Source of the DNA: Kordiimonas sediminis
Lineage (GTDB): Bacteria; Pseudomonadota; Alphaproteobacteria; Sphingomonadales; Kordiimonadaceae
DNA: 64,000 bases
Reading direction: 5' to 3'
NCBI RefSeq assembly: GCF_014656395.1
Contig: NZ_BNCI01000002.1
Coordinates: 806,001-870,000, forward strand
Position 1 is the stretch's first letter; every line of letters begins with the position of its first letter. Shown piece after piece: positions 8,324 to 18,387 of this stretch. The notes beneath the pieces are model-generated. The model saw only the letters and a program-made list of their open reading frames with translations, made no database searches and was not told the origin of the DNA. Position numbers and translations under genes: made by a program.

Positions 8324-8758
8324 ATGGATTTGAATTCAATTCCTCTAATGTCTGCACTGAAACAGCGGATGTCCTATCTTTCTAAGAATCAGGCGTTGAT
8401 TTCACAGAACGTCGCGAATGCTGACACTCCTGGCTATCATGCACAGGAAGCTGAAAAGCAGGATTTCTCTTCTCTTATCCAGTCCCTTGAAGGTAAGTCA
8501 CGTCGTGCAAGCGGTGTTAAGCCATTTGTCATGAAGGCAACACACCCTGCACATCTGGGCGCCCAACAAGGCCAGCAGGAACTTTCCACACGGGATGTTG
8601 CTGAATATGAAGAGAATAAAGACGGTAACGCCGTTGTTCTAGAGAACGAAATGATCAAACTTGCCGACAACCAGATGCAGTATGGGTTAGCTGTTAACCT
8701 CTACAAAAAGAATCTGGGTCTTATGAAAATTGCAATTGGTAAGGGCGGTCAGGCGTAA
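8324..8758 (+). CDS. flgB: Flagellar basal-body proximal rod protein FlgB
   Basis: A 144-residue rod protein, exported without a cleaved signal. The N-terminal flg_bb_rod motif is LSKNQALISQNVANADTPGYHAQE (about 18-42), and the C-terminal helix MIKLADNQMQYGLAVNLYKKNLGLMKIAIG is the coiled-coil-forming partner. It heads the plus-strand flagellar arm flgB-flgC-fliE-fliQ-fliR-flhB and is divergent from the fliP arm. In the 145-base gap between the arms I see no clear sigma-54 promoter or CtrA full site. Confidence 0.95.
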   Translation: MDLNSIPLMSALKQRMSYLSKNQALISQNVANADTPGYHAQEAEKQDFSSLIQSLEGKSRRASGVKPFVMKATHPAHLGAQQGQQELSTRDVAEYEENKDGNAVVLENEMIKLADNQMQYGLAVNLYKKNLGLMKIAIGKGGQA

Positions 8759-8782
8759 CGCGCTGACATAAGGAGAAGAACG

Positions 8783-9190
8783 ATGGATTTGCAAAAAGCA
8801 ATGATGGTTTCAGCAAGTGGACTTCACTCACAGTCTGTCCGCATGCGTATTATTTCAGAAAACCTAGCGAACCAGGACAGTGTTTCCGTGGCCCCTGGTG
8901 TTGACCCATACCGCAGAAAGGTAGCAACATTTCAGTCTGAGCTGGATGATGTCATGGGGGTAGAGCTGGTATCGCCCGGGAAGACTGCTTTTGATCAAAG
9001 TGATTTCAGCAGAAAATATGACCCAGGCCATCCCGCAGCGGACGAAGACGGGTATATTTTTAAGTCAAATGTGAACGGCCTTGTAGAGATGATGGATATG
9101 CGTCAAGCACAAAGATCGTATCAATCTAATCTAAATGCCTTGGAAGGCAGCAGAAAAATGGCTACAATGACTCTGGATCTTCTGCGCTAG
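8783..9190 (+). CDS. flgC: Flagellar basal-body rod protein FlgC
   Basis: A 135-residue proximal rod protein. The N-terminus (MMVSASGLHSQSVRMRIISENLANQDS) carries the rod-protein motif with the ENLAN core, followed by VDPYRRKVATFQSEL, and the C-terminus ends with NGLVEMMDMRQAQRSYQSNLNALEGSRKMATMTLDLLR, as in FlgC. The Shine-Dalgarno AAGGAG is upstream. It lies 24 bases after flgB and 12 before fliE, consistent with one operon. Confidence 0.95.
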   Translation: MDLQKAMMVSASGLHSQSVRMRIISENLANQDSVSVAPGVDPYRRKVATFQSELDDVMGVELVSPGKTAFDQSDFSRKYDPGHPAADEDGYIFKSNVNGLVEMMDMRQAQRSYQSNLNALEGSRKMATMTLDLLR

Positions 9191-9202
9191 GAGAATTAAG
9201 AG

Positions 9203-9523
9203 ATGGATATCAAGCAATTAGATGCTGTTAATGCATATGGTCAGGCCAGCAAAAACCTGACAGGAAACGGCGTATCTGGCCGGGACGGTGGTGCGGACGG
9301 TTTGTCTTCACAATTCGCAGATATGGTGTCAGACGCTGTCAGTGACATTAAGGCGTCTTCTGCAAATATGGAAGTTACCAGTGCGAAGTCCCTCGTGAAC
9401 CAAGCTGATATGGTTGATGTCGTGACCGCAGTCTCAAATGCTGAGCTGACTGTTCAAACGGTAGTTGCCGTTCGTGATAAAGTAATATCTGCTTATAATG
9501 ACATCCTGAAAATGCCAATCTAG
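9203..9523 (+). CDS. fliE: Flagellar hook-basal body complex protein FliE
   Basis: A 106-residue protein that joins the MS ring to the rod and is the first export substrate. The C-terminal half carries the conserved region (SLVNQADMVDVVTAVSNAELTVQTVVAVRDKVISAYNDILKMPI), ending in the usual Met-Pro-Ile/Val. The middle is Gly/Asp-rich and less conserved. Preceded by AGGAGAA and placed between flgC and fliQ. Confidence 0.93.
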   Translation: MDIKQLDAVNAYGQASKNLTGNGVSGRDGGADGLSSQFADMVSDAVSDIKASSANMEVTSAKSLVNQADMVDVVTAVSNAELTVQTVVAVRDKVISAYNDILKMPI

Positions 9524-9556
9524 GATAGCGCTACTACCAAAACAGGCAGAAATTCT

Positions 9557-9823
9557 ATGACAGGACCAGACGTCCTAGATGTCGCAAAAGAAGCTATTTA
9601 CGCCCTTCTGTTAATGTCAGGGCCGGTGCTGGGTGTTGCTCTGTTTGTCGGTCTTATTATCGCATTTTTTCAGGCTTTGACTCAAATTCAGGAAATGACC
9701 CTGACATTTGTTCCGAAAATCATCGCCGTTTTTGCCGGCCTACTTCTGTTCTTACCCTTTATGGGGAGTATTATGAATGGCCTTATGTTGCGTCTGATGG
9801 AACGTATTGTGGCAGGGGGATAG
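9557..9823 (+). CDS. fliQ: Flagellar export gate protein FliQ
   Basis: An 88-residue inner membrane protein with two membrane hairpin helices (about 15-40 and 50-75). The motif GLIIAFFQALTQIQEMTLTFVPKIIAV is diagnostic of the FliQ/SpaQ family. With FliP and FliR it forms the export gate. The fliR start follows its stop by only 3 bases. Confidence 0.95.
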   Translation: MTGPDVLDVAKEAIYALLLMSGPVLGVALFVGLIIAFFQALTQIQEMTLTFVPKIIAVFAGLLLFLPFMGSIMNGLMLRLMERIVAGG

Positions 9824-9826
9824 GCC

Positions 9827-10585
9827 TTGCTGAGTTCAATTTTACCGTCTGAAGCTTTTGCCTTTCTTCTTGTTACCTGTCGCATGGCTGCGATTGTTAT
9901 GCTCCTTCCTGCACTGGGTGAGCAGTCCGTTCCGCGCCGTATTCGTGTCAGTTTCGGATTTCTTCTTTCCCTTGTTGTCTATTCATCTGTGCGACAGTCA
10001 TTACCAGAAATGCCTGCGGGGTCGGTTGAACTTGCCGCACTGATTGGTCGTGAAATTGCACTTGGAATTATGATTGCGCTTATGGCACGTTTGATCATGA
10101 CCGCTGTACATACCGCGGGCACAGTACTTGCCTTTCAGTCTGGCCTTGCCGCAGCGCAGGCATTTGACCCAAACCAGGGTACACAAAGCGCCATCATATC
10201 AACGCTTATGACTCTAATGGCTGTAACCCTTATTATGGTGACGAACATCCATCATCTAATGATCATGGGTATGGTCAACAGTTACTATATATTCCCGATC
10301 ACAGAATCTATTCCGTTTGCGGATTTTGCAGGGATCGCCCAGCACTATGTAGCAACATCCTTCACGCTTGGTATTATGCTGGCTGCGCCCTTCATTGTGT
10401 ACTCTCTGGTCTATAATCTTGGATTAGGACTTGTCGCACGTATGATGCCACAGTTTCAGGTATTTTTCATTGGTATGCCCGTGAATATCTTTTTGGGCTT
10501 TGCGCTATTTATGGTCGTGGTATCAAGTATGATGATGGTTTTTCTTGATCACTTTGAGCAATATTTCTTGCAGATGCTGGGGTAG
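9827..10585 (+). CDS. fliR: Flagellar export gate protein FliR
   Basis: A 252-residue polytopic membrane protein. It starts at TTG (MLSSILPSEAFAFLLVTCRMAAIVMLLPALGEQSVPRR), which aligns with typical FliR N-termini and sits directly after fliQ, so the unusual start is well supported. Further FliR features are REIALGIMIALMARLI, AAQAFDPNQGTQS and a C-terminal GLGLVARMMPQFQVFFIGMPVNIFLGF. It belongs to the export gate with FliP and FliQ. Confidence 0.94.
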   Translation: MLSSILPSEAFAFLLVTCRMAAIVMLLPALGEQSVPRRIRVSFGFLLSLVVYSSVRQSLPEMPAGSVELAALIGREIALGIMIALMARLIMTAVHTAGTVLAFQSGLAAAQAFDPNQGTQSAIISTLMTLMAVTLIMVTNIHHLMIMGMVNSYYIFPITESIPFADFAGIAQHYVATSFTLGIMLAAPFIVYSLVYNLGLGLVARMMPQFQVFFIGMPVNIFLGFALFMVVVSSMMMVFLDHFEQYFLQMLG

Positions 10586-10594
10586 GGGGCAGAC

Positions 10595-11665
10595 ATGGCA
10601 GACGAAGACGACTCTCAGAAAACAGAAGAGCCCACGCCCAAAAAGTTGCAGGAAGCTTTGGATAAGGGGCAGGTGCCCACCAGCCAGGAATTCAAAACCT
10701 GGGCCATGCTGCTTGTTGCTACGATACTATTGGCGTCTTCCGGTTCCTATATTGCGGAATCGATTGCTGTGCCACTTGGTGGTTTTTTAGCCAATATTCA
10801 TGATATGAGCGTCGAAGACACAAGTATAGAAAACCCCATGCAAATACTTGTTTGGCAGATTTTCATTGTGATGATGATACCATTTGCCGCCTTTGTTGTT
10901 GGTGGAATACTAGGTAACAGAATTCAGCATCCGGCAGTTTTTACCTTTGAAAAAATGAAGCCGAAGATGAATAAAATCTCTCCTCTCGGCGGTTTAAAAC
11001 GGCTTTTCTCAACGCGGACACTCGTTGAAGGTGCTAAAATCATTGCGAAACTTATCACTGTTCTGGCCGTGCTATTTGCTATTGTCTGGCCGCAGCGCGA
11101 TATGCTGGACACTATGATGATGGTGCCCCTTACCGATGTGCTTGAAATCATTTTAACGATTGCCATCCAGTTATTCGGTGGTGTTCTTGCGGTCATGACA
11201 GTTATTGCAGCGATCGACTTTTCTTACCAAAAGTTCCAGCATCATAAACAACTGAGGATGTCGAAACAGGAAATTAAGGACGAATATAAACAAACAGATG
11301 GTGACCCTATGGTCAAAGCGCGTCTGCGGCAAATTAGAAGTGAGCGTTCAAGACAGCGTATGATGGCGGCTGTTCCTGAGGCAGATGTGGTGATCACAAA
11401 CCCAACACACTACGCGATTGCAGTACAGTATAAGCATTTAGAGATGGAAGTCCCCAAAGTCGTAGCCAAAGGCGTAGATACGGTTGCCCTGAAAATCCGG
11501 GAAGTCGCTGAAGAACATAAAATTACTATTGTGGAGAACCCGCCTCTGGCCAGAGCGCTATACGCTACGGTAGAAGTGGATGATGAGATTCCGCCGGATC
11601 ATTATAAGGCAGTCGCCGAAGTCATTGGTTATGTGATGAAACTTAAGCGCGCTGGACTTCGCTGA
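10595..11665 (+). CDS. flhB: Flagellar export switch protein FlhB
   Basis: A 356-residue protein that switches the flagellar export apparatus from rod/hook to filament substrates. The N-terminus DDSQKTEEPTPKKLQEALDKGQVPTSQE is typical, four membrane spans follow, and the cytoplasmic domain holds the autocleavage site NPTH (Asn269-Pro270-Thr271-His272), the same position as in Salmonella FlhB. DEYKQTDGDPMVKARLRQIR is the conserved linker. It is the last gene of the plus-strand flagellar arm; cckA follows after 130 bases. Confidence 0.96.
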   Translation: MADEDDSQKTEEPTPKKLQEALDKGQVPTSQEFKTWAMLLVATILLASSGSYIAESIAVPLGGFLANIHDMSVEDTSIENPMQILVWQIFIVMMIPFAAFVVGGILGNRIQHPAVFTFEKMKPKMNKISPLGGLKRLFSTRTLVEGAKIIAKLITVLAVLFAIVWPQRDMLDTMMMVPLTDVLEIILTIAIQLFGGVLAVMTVIAAIDFSYQKFQHHKQLRMSKQEIKDEYKQTDGDPMVKARLRQIRSERSRQRMMAAVPEADVVITNPTHYAIAVQYKHLEMEVPKVVAKGVDTVALKIREVAEEHKITIVENPPLARALYATVEVDDEIPPDHYKAVAEVIGYVMKLKRAGLR

Positions 11666-11795
11666 TTTACTGAATCTGCCGGCTGTTATTTTTCGACTTC
11701 TCTCAATACACGACCGTAACCCTCTTTAGTCCTTGCGTTTTCATTGGTGCTCGCGGTAGTTTTTATTGCACACCGGCAGGATTAAGAGGGGCCTC

Positions 11796-14210
11796 ATGGA
11801 TAGTCGTCTACCTAAAGCCAACATGGCGTTAATGGAAAAAGAAGTTAACATAGCGGGCCTTCGGCTTTTAACACTTGCCCTTGGCGGCGTGCTTGTTGCC
11901 ATAGGTGGCGGTATATTGTCATTATACTATGTTAGTGGGTCAGCCGGTATTGCATGGTTTAGTGGCGCGCTATTGCTGACAGCTGCCGGGCTGTTTATAT
12001 CGCTCAGGCAATTTGATATGCCAACAGGGCAAGCACAACTGTCTGACCGTGTGCTCATTGGCTCTCTCATGTCTATGAACAGACGGGCGACTATGATCTC
12101 TGATCTAAGTGGTGCGCGTGTGGAAGCAAACGAGGCATTTACCAAACTTCGCCCAAGTCGAATGCGTGCAGGCCTTGTGGACCTTATCCCTGACGAACAA
12201 TCTGCAAAGGATTTGTCTGAACTAATCTCCGAGGTTCGGCGAAAAGGAGAAGGTGAAAAAGAGTTTCCTTTTCAAGGTGATACCGAGCAAAGCTTTAGAA
12301 TCACGGGGCGCCGAACAGGTGATTTTATTCTATGGAATGTCAGTATTAATGATGAAGCAGGACGCTTGAAGCGTGAAATTGAGCTAGCCAGAGACTGGGC
12401 AGCCCCCCTTTTAAAACAATTAGATGTTGGCTTCGTTCTAGAAGACAAAAACGGGAAAATCCTGTTCGCGAATTCTGTTATCCTCAAATGGCTAGGCAAG
12501 GAACATGCAGAAGGTGTGTATCCGCAGTCAATCCGCTATGACGAAGAAACCAGATCGCTGATGACTGCTCGCGGCCAGCGCGTAGAAGCCGAAGTAACAC
12601 AGTTTCCTGTAATGACCCGTGGAACTAGTGAAAATGCTGGCCAATACCGCTTGTTCACTAAGCCTCAGAGCAAGCCTACTTTGGTGCCTGGCATTGTCAC
12701 CGCTGAGAATATCATGGGACCACTTGCTGATGCCTCGCCAATCAGTACCGCTGTCTTAACAGATGATATGAAAGTGAAAGAATTTAATCTCGCGTTAGGG
12801 CAGCACCCTGCAGGACGTGAGATTGCTATTGGAGATAGCATCTTAAATGTTATCCACCCTGACGATAGAAGCCTGGTAGAAGATGCCATTAAAAATGTGC
12901 AAGAAGGGAACGTGGACATTCCACCGGTTGATATCCGGTATAATTGCCAGCCTGAACGACAAGGCCGTGTCGATTTTTCGTCTGTGCTCCTGAACGATGT
13001 TTTTAGCACCGTTATGTATCTAACCGATAAAACTCAGGAGAAAAGCCTGGAGCGCCAGTTTGTTCAGGCCCAGAAAATGCAGGCAGTAGGACAGTTGGCA
13101 GGTGGTGTAGCACATGATTTTAATAATCTACTGACAGCAATTATCGGCTTTTGTGATTTGTTGCTCGTTCGGCATGACGCAGGGGATCAATCCTTCTCTG
13201 ACCTTATTCAGATCAAGCAAAATGCAAACCGTGCTGCTAATTTGGTACGTCAGTTATTGGCGTTTTCAAGGCAACAAACACTGCGGCCAAAAGTGTTGAT
13301 GGTAACAGATGTCATAGCAGAGTTGTCTAACCTACTGAGACGCCTCATCGGGGAAACCATAGAACTCAAAGTCACACATGGCCGTGACTTACTTCCGGTC
13401 AAAGTCGATCAGGGGCAGTTGGATCAGGTGATCATTAATCTGGCAGTCAACGCCAGAGATGCAATGCCAGAAGGCGGTAAGCTCGAGATACGGACATCAC
13501 TTGTACAGTATGATAGTCCTATCCTTTCCAAGTATGAGGCCCTGGACCCCTCACAATATATCATGATCGAAGTTATCGATACAGGACACGGCATTGATCC
13601 GGATAATCTCGCGAAAATTTTTGAACCCTTCTTTACTACAAAAGAAGTCGGGCAGGGGACCGGATTGGGTCTTTCAACAGTATACGGTATTGTAAAACAA
13701 ACTGGAGGGTATGTATTCGTCGAATCCAAGGTCGGCCAAGGTACGACGTTTATGATCTTGCTTAAAGCGCACGAAGCACAGGATGTGATAGAGGCTTCTA
13801 CTGACCATCAGGAAATATCAGTTCCGATGGATCTAAGCGGAAAAGGCGCTATCCTTCTTGTCGAAGATGAAGATCCTGTCCGGATGTTTGCGGCCCGCGC
13901 TTTAACGAACAAAGGATATACCGTTCATGAAGCAGCTTCGGGCGAGAAGGGGTTAGAGATACTCCAGTCCGACGATACAAAAGTTGATCTTCTGATTTCT
14001 GACGTGGTCATGCCCAATATGGATGGTCCCACTCTTGTGACAGAGGCTCGAAAACTGAACCCAAATCTACCGGTGATTTTTATCTCAGGTTACGCAGAAG
14101 ATCTTTTGAGAGATAATCTGGAAGCAGAAGAATTTCATTTCCTGCCAAAGCCGTTCTCACTGAAAGACCTGGCAGAAACTGTTAAAAACATACTGGAAGA
14201 ACGCTCCTGA
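11796..14210 (+). CDS. cckA: CckA-type hybrid sensor histidine kinase
   Basis: An 804-residue hybrid kinase. Two membrane spans lie near residues 22-46 and 50-68, followed by PAS-like regions, a HisKA domain with phospho-acceptor His440 (GGVAHDFNNLLTAIIGFCDLLL), a HATPase domain (NLAVNARDAMP, DTGHGI, GTGLGLSTVYGIVKQTGG) and a receiver domain with Asp736 in LLISDVVMPNMDGP. In alphaproteobacteria CckA phosphorylates ChpT, which phosphorylates the cell-cycle regulator CtrA and the protease adaptor CpdR. Position next to flhB and recA is the conserved place for cckA. ATG 11796 follows AAGAGGGG; a TTG at 11766 extends the frame but is less likely. Confidence 0.9.
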   Translation: MDSRLPKANMALMEKEVNIAGLRLLTLALGGVLVAIGGGILSLYYVSGSAGIAWFSGALLLTAAGLFISLRQFDMPTGQAQLSDRVLIGSLMSMNRRATMISDLSGARVEANEAFTKLRPSRMRAGLVDLIPDEQSAKDLSELISEVRRKGEGEKEFPFQGDTEQSFRITGRRTGDFILWNVSINDEAGRLKREIELARDWAAPLLKQLDVGFVLEDKNGKILFANSVILKWLGKEHAEGVYPQSIRYDEETRSLMTARGQRVEAEVTQFPVMTRGTSENAGQYRLFTKPQSKPTLVPGIVTAENIMGPLADASPISTAVLTDDMKVKEFNLALGQHPAGREIAIGDSILNVIHPDDRSLVEDAIKNVQEGNVDIPPVDIRYNCQPERQGRVDFSSVLLNDVFSTVMYLTDKTQEKSLERQFVQAQKMQAVGQLAGGVAHDFNNLLTAIIGFCDLLLVRHDAGDQSFSDLIQIKQNANRAANLVRQLLAFSRQQTLRPKVLMVTDVIAELSNLLRRLIGETIELKVTHGRDLLPVKVDQGQLDQVIINLAVNARDAMPEGGKLEIRTSLVQYDSPILSKYEALDPSQYIMIEVIDTGHGIDPDNLAKIFEPFFTTKEVGQGTGLGLSTVYGIVKQTGGYVFVESKVGQGTTFMILLKAHEAQDVIEASTDHQEISVPMDLSGKGAILLVEDEDPVRMFAARALTNKGYTVHEAASGEKGLEILQSDDTKVDLLISDVVMPNMDGPTLVTEARKLNPNLPVIFISGYAEDLLRDNLEAEEFHFLPKPFSLKDLAETVKNILEERS

Positions 14211-14252
14211 GCCTTCCCAATTTCTGACAACTTTTAATGTTTCCTTGGCAAA

Positions 14253-14267
14253 GAACATAAAAAGAAC
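14253..14267. promoter_or_regulatory. LexA (SOS) box upstream of recA
   Basis: GAAC-ATAAAAA-GAAC exactly fits the alphaproteobacterial LexA motif GTTC-N7-GTTC read on the other strand. It sits 84 bases before the recA start, the expected place. Confidence 0.8.
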
Positions 14268-14275
14268 ATTTGCCC

Positions 14276-14303
14276 TTGATAAAAAGAACAAATGTGATAC
14301 AAA
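14276..14303 (+). promoter_or_regulatory. Possible recA promoter
   Basis: TTGATA (14276-14281) and TACAAA (14298-14303) with a 16-base spacer, immediately downstream of the SOS box. The -10 is only a partial match. Confidence 0.3.
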
Positions 14304-14350
14304 TGATTCATTGAAACCAATGAACGCCTATGGAATAAGGGAGGCTGACT

Positions 14351-15415
14351 ATGGCAATGCCAGAATTACAATTGGTTAAAGGATCATCTATGGATAAGAG
14401 TAAGGCGCTGGAAGCGGCTTTGGGACAAATCGACAGGGCGTTTGGCAAAGGATCAGTAATGAAACTGGGCCAACGTGAAAACACTATCGAGATCGAGGCA
14501 GTTTCAACTGGTTCCCTTAATTTGGATATTGCTCTTGGTATTGGTGGGTTCCCAAAGGGGCGGATCATTGAAATTTATGGTCCTGAAAGCTCCGGTAAGA
14601 CAACGCTTGCACTGCATGCTGTTGCTGAATGTCAAAAGGCAGGGGGAATTGCTGCCTTTGTTGATGCCGAACATGCTCTTGATCCGGTATATGCCAGAAA
14701 AGTTGGCGTTGACGTCAACGAACTGCTGATCAGTCAGCCTGACACGGGTGAACAGGCACTTGAAATTGCAGACACGCTTGTTCGCTCCGGTGCTGTTGAT
14801 ATTTTGGTCGTAGACAGTGTTGCCGCACTTACACCGCGCGCCGAACTGGAAGGCGAAATGGGGGATAGTCATGTTGGCCTTCAGGCTCGCTTGATGAGCC
14901 AAGCACTGCGTAAACTGACCGCCTCTATTAGCAAGTCCAATACAATTGTGATTTTCATCAACCAGATTCGGATGAAAATTGGTGTTATGTATGGCAGCCC
15001 GGAGACAACGACTGGCGGTAATGCCTTGAAGTTTTATGCATCGGTCCGCCTTGATATCCGCCGCGTTGGTCAGATTAAAGATAAAGATGATATTGTTGGA
15101 AACACAACACGGGTCAAAGTTGTTAAAAACAAAGTTGCACCTCCCTTCAAGCAGGTAGAGTTTGACATCATGTATGGGGAGGGTGTTTCAAAGACAGGAG
15201 AGATACTTGATTTGGGTGTTAAGGCCAATGTGGTCGAGAAATCAGGCTCCTGGTACAGTTATTCCAGCCAGCGTATAGGCCAGGGTCGCGAAAATGCAAA
15301 ACGGTTCCTTCTGGAAAACAGTGATATCGCAAACCAGATTGAAACAGCAATTCGTCAGAATGCAGGCTTGGTGAAGGATGCGATGCTGACAGACCCTACT
15401 GTTGAAGAAGAATAA
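14351..15415 (+). CDS. recA: Recombinase RecA
   Basis: A 354-residue recombinase that forms filaments on single-stranded DNA, catalyses strand exchange and promotes LexA self-cleavage. It shows the Walker [10 protein letters not shown], Walker [11 protein letters not shown], the [21 protein letters not shown] region, [36 protein letters not shown] and an acidic C-terminus (DPTVEEE). GGGAGG precedes the ATG. An SOS box lies upstream and a strong terminator downstream, so it is its own damage-induced unit. Confidence 0.98.
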   Translation: MAMPELQLVKGSSMDKSKALEAALGQIDRAFGKGSVMKLGQRENTIEIEAVSTGSLNLDIALGIGGFPKGRIIEIYGPESSGKTTLALHAVAECQKAGGIAAFVDAEHALDPVYARKVGVDVNELLISQPDTGEQALEIADTLVRSGAVDILVVDSVAALTPRAELEGEMGDSHVGLQARLMSQALRKLTASISKSNTIVIFINQIRMKIGVMYGSPETTTGGNALKFYASVRLDIRRVGQIKDKDDIVGNTTRVKVVKNKVAPPFKQVEFDIMYGEGVSKTGEILDLGVKANVVEKSGSWYSYSSQRIGQGRENAKRFLLENSDIANQIETAIRQNAGLVKDAMLTDPTVEEE

Positions 15416-15452
15416 CAATAAATAGTCGCAGATATTTAGTTACTAATGATGC

Positions 15453-15479
15453 AAAAGGACGACACGTGTCGTCCTTTTT
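15453..15479 (+). terminator. Intrinsic terminator after recA
   Basis: AAAAGGACGACAC directly followed by GTGTCGTCCTTTTT gives a long, nearly perfect stem with a T tract. Part of the palindrome must open as the loop. Confidence 0.9.
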
Positions 15480-15603
15480 CTGTTTTCTATCCTGAATACT
15501 GTGCTGCTACTGGACAGAAACCATATGGCCGAGTACAAGAACGTAAAATTGCGTATGTATAATGCGTTCAGACATAAGTTTAATTTAGATTGAGGGTAAT
15601 CCC

Positions 15604-18249
15604 ATGCAAGGGGCTAATGATATCCGTAAGGCGTTTTTGGACTATTTCGGGAAAAATGGACACGAAATTGTGTCGTCTTCCCCATTGGTTCCAGACAATG
15701 ACCCAACATTGATGTTTGTAAATGCCGGAATGGTGCCGTTTAAAAACCTGTTTACAGGTACAGAGACACGTGATTACACGCGTGCAACATCTTCACAGAA
15801 GTGTGTGCGTGCTGGTGGTAAGCATAATGATCTGGATAATGTTGGCTATACTGCGCGGCACCATACATTCTTTGAAATGCTGGGGAACTTCTCTTTCGGC
15901 GATTATTTTAAAGAAGAAGCTATTTCGCATGCATGGAACCTGATCACAGGTGATTTTGGTATAAACCCAGATAAGCTAACGGTAACCGTCTATCATGAAG
16001 ATGATGTTGCCTTTGATTTTTGGAAAAAGATCGCTGGCTTTTCTGATGACCGTATCATTCGCATTGCGACCAACGATAACTTCTGGTCCATGGGTGACAC
16101 AGGCCCTTGCGGCCCATGTTCTGAAATTTTCTACGATCATGGCGATCATATTTGGGGTGGCCCTCCTGGCTCCCCTGAAGAAGACGGAGACAGGTTTGTA
16201 GAAATCTGGAATTTGGTCTTCATGCAATATGAGCAATTGGCAGGTGGGGAACGTATCGACTTACCAAAACCTAGTATCGACACAGGTATGGGGCTCGAAC
16301 GTATTGCCGCAGTGTTGCAGGGGACACACGATAACTACGAAATCGACACCTTCAAGCGTATTATTGCGGCGTCCGTTGAGGTGACTGGCGCAGCAGAAAC
16401 AGAAGCAACACGCGCTTCACACCGTGTCATTGCTGACCATTTGCGGGCTTGCAGCTTTCTGATTGCGGATGGAGTTTTACCGTCTAATGAAGGCCGTGGC
16501 TATGTGGTGCGCCGTATCATGCGCCGTGCAATGCGTCATGCGCATCTTCTCGGCGCTAAAGATCTGGTCATGGACAAGCTTACACCAACACTTATTTCTG
16601 AGATGGGTCAGGCGTTTCCTGAATTGCCAAGAGCGCAGAAACTGATTGAAGAAACTTTCAGGTTAGAAGAAAGCCGCTTCAGGCAGATGCTCGATAAAGG
16701 GCTGCGGTTACTTGATGATGAAGTAAGTAACCTTTCAGGAGATACGCTTCCTGGTGATGTTGCCTTTAAGCTCTATGACACGTACGGCTTCCCGCTTGAC
16801 TTAACCCAGGATGCCCTGCGTGACAAAAACATGTCAGTGGACGTTGCCGGCTTCAATCAATCGATGGAAGAACAGCGTGCCAAGGCACGTGCAGCCTGGT
16901 CTGGCTCTGGTGATACAGCTACAGAAAAAGTATGGTTTGATATCGAAGATGAATTCGGTGCAACTGATTTCCTTGGGTATGCATCAGGTCAATCTGAAGG
17001 GGTTATTAACGCGCTAGTAAAAGACGGCAAGCGTGTTGACGTCGCATCAAAAGGGGATGATGTATTAATCGTGACCAATCAAACCCCGTTTTATGGTGAA
17101 TCTGGTGGCCAAATGGGTGATACGGGCACGATATCCACACAAAATAGTCACGTGGCTGTTCAGGATACCTTGAAAATGGTCGGCAGTCTTCATGTACACC
17201 GGTCAACTATTACCGAAGGGCAAGTAAAAGTTGGGGATGCGGTTGATTTGAAAATTAACGCAGACCGGCGTCAAAAATTACGTGCTAATCACTCGGCAAC
17301 CCATGTCCTTCATGAGGTAATGCGCCGAAATCTAGGCGAGCATATTACACAAAAAGGGTCTTTGGTTGCACCTGACAGACTCCGTTTTGATGTATCACAC
17401 CCAAAGGCAATTTCCGCGGAAGAACTAAAAATCATTGAACGTGAGGTAAATGCGCTCGTTCGACAAAATGGTGAGGTTTCAACACGCCTTTTGACTTATG
17501 ATGATGCTATTGACGCTGGTGCTATGGCTTTGTTTGGAGAAAAATACGGCGATGAGGTTCGTGTTGTCTCCATGGGGGGCGACACAGGTTCAAAGAAAAG
17601 CGGGTATTCCGTTGAACTATGCGGTGGAACGCATGTTTCTCAACTAGGAGAGATCGGTCTCTTCACTATCGTTTCTGAAAGTGCCGTATCTGCAGGCGTA
17701 CGCAGGGTAGAAGCCCTTACTGGTGCCGCTGCACATGATCATCTTCTGCAGCAACAAGATTTACTGAAAGAGGCGGCATCTACGCTTAAAACTAAGCCTG
17801 AAGATATTCAGGAACGCTTGAGTGCTTTGTTGCAAGAACGCAAAACTCTGGAGCGTGAGTTAACAGATGCCCGCAAAAAGGCAGCCATGGGAGGCAGCAC
17901 TTCCAGCGGCCCTGCGATCAAGGAAATCAATGGCATAAAATTCATCGGACAGGTCCTGGATGGTGTAAGTCCCAAAGATTTGCGCGGGATTGCCGATGAT
18001 GCGAAAAAGACCATAGGTTCAGGTGTGGTGGCACTGATCGCGGTGAATGACGGTAAAGCAGGCCTGCTGGTCGGCGTAACCGATGACCTGAAGGATACCG
18101 TTAATGCAGTAGACCTTGTTCGCGTCGGTGCAGAGGCTGTTGGCGGCAAAGGTGGTGGTGGTCGCCCGGATATGGCGCAAGCTGGTGGTCCAGACGGCGC
18201 CAAAGCCACGGAAGCACTTCTAGCCATCGAAAATGCCATTGCTGCATAG
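15604..18249 (+). CDS. alaS: Alanyl-tRNA synthetase
   Basis: An 881-residue class II synthetase that charges tRNA-Ala. The catalytic core has [43 protein letters not shown] and [11 protein letters not shown]. The editing domain has the zinc-binding HSATH and CGGTH motifs (about residues 565-570 and 675-680), and the C-terminal oligomerisation/C-Ala region ends in [16 protein letters not shown]. Its length equals the family norm. The gene order recA-alaS-icd (here with a channel gene between alaS and icd) is common in alphaproteobacteria. It has its own terminator downstream. Confidence 0.98.
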   Translation: MQGANDIRKAFLDYFGKNGHEIVSSSPLVPDNDPTLMFVNAGMVPFKNLFTGTETRDYTRATSSQKCVRAGGKHNDLDNVGYTARHHTFFEMLGNFSFGDYFKEEAISHAWNLITGDFGINPDKLTVTVYHEDDVAFDFWKKIAGFSDDRIIRIATNDNFWSMGDTGPCGPCSEIFYDHGDHIWGGPPGSPEEDGDRFVEIWNLVFMQYEQLAGGERIDLPKPSIDTGMGLERIAAVLQGTHDNYEIDTFKRIIAASVEVTGAAETEATRASHRVIADHLRACSFLIADGVLPSNEGRGYVVRRIMRRAMRHAHLLGAKDLVMDKLTPTLISEMGQAFPELPRAQKLIEETFRLEESRFRQMLDKGLRLLDDEVSNLSGDTLPGDVAFKLYDTYGFPLDLTQDALRDKNMSVDVAGFNQSMEEQRAKARAAWSGSGDTATEKVWFDIEDEFGATDFLGYASGQSEGVINALVKDGKRVDVASKGDDVLIVTNQTPFYGESGGQMGDTGTISTQNSHVAVQDTLKMVGSLHVHRSTITEGQVKVGDAVDLKINADRRQKLRANHSATHVLHEVMRRNLGEHITQKGSLVAPDRLRFDVSHPKAISAEELKIIEREVNALVRQNGEVSTRLLTYDDAIDAGAMALFGEKYGDEVRVVSMGGDTGSKKSGYSVELCGGTHVSQLGEIGLFTIVSESAVSAGVRRVEALTGAAAHDHLLQQQDLLKEAASTLKTKPEDIQERLSALLQERKTLERELTDARKKAAMGGSTSSGPAIKEINGIKFIGQVLDGVSPKDLRGIADDAKKTIGSGVVALIAVNDGKAGLLVGVTDDLKDTVNAVDLVRVGAEAVGGKGGGGRPDMAQAGGPDGAKATEALLAIENAIAA

Positions 18250-18276
18250 TATCTAAACCACTGTAGAATACTCATC

Positions 18277-18307
18277 AAAGCTCTGAGGTCCATCCTCGGA
18301 GCTTTTT
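18277..18307 (+). terminator. Intrinsic terminator after alaS
   Basis: AAAGCTC-TG-AGG and CCT-CG-GAGCTTTTT pair around a short loop, with a T tract at the end. Confidence 0.8.
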
Positions 18308-18387
18308 ACTTTTCTATATCGCTCATTGCCATTGTGCTTTTAAATACTTACTGTTTCACAAAGAATAACTGCCAAGAAGCATTTCAT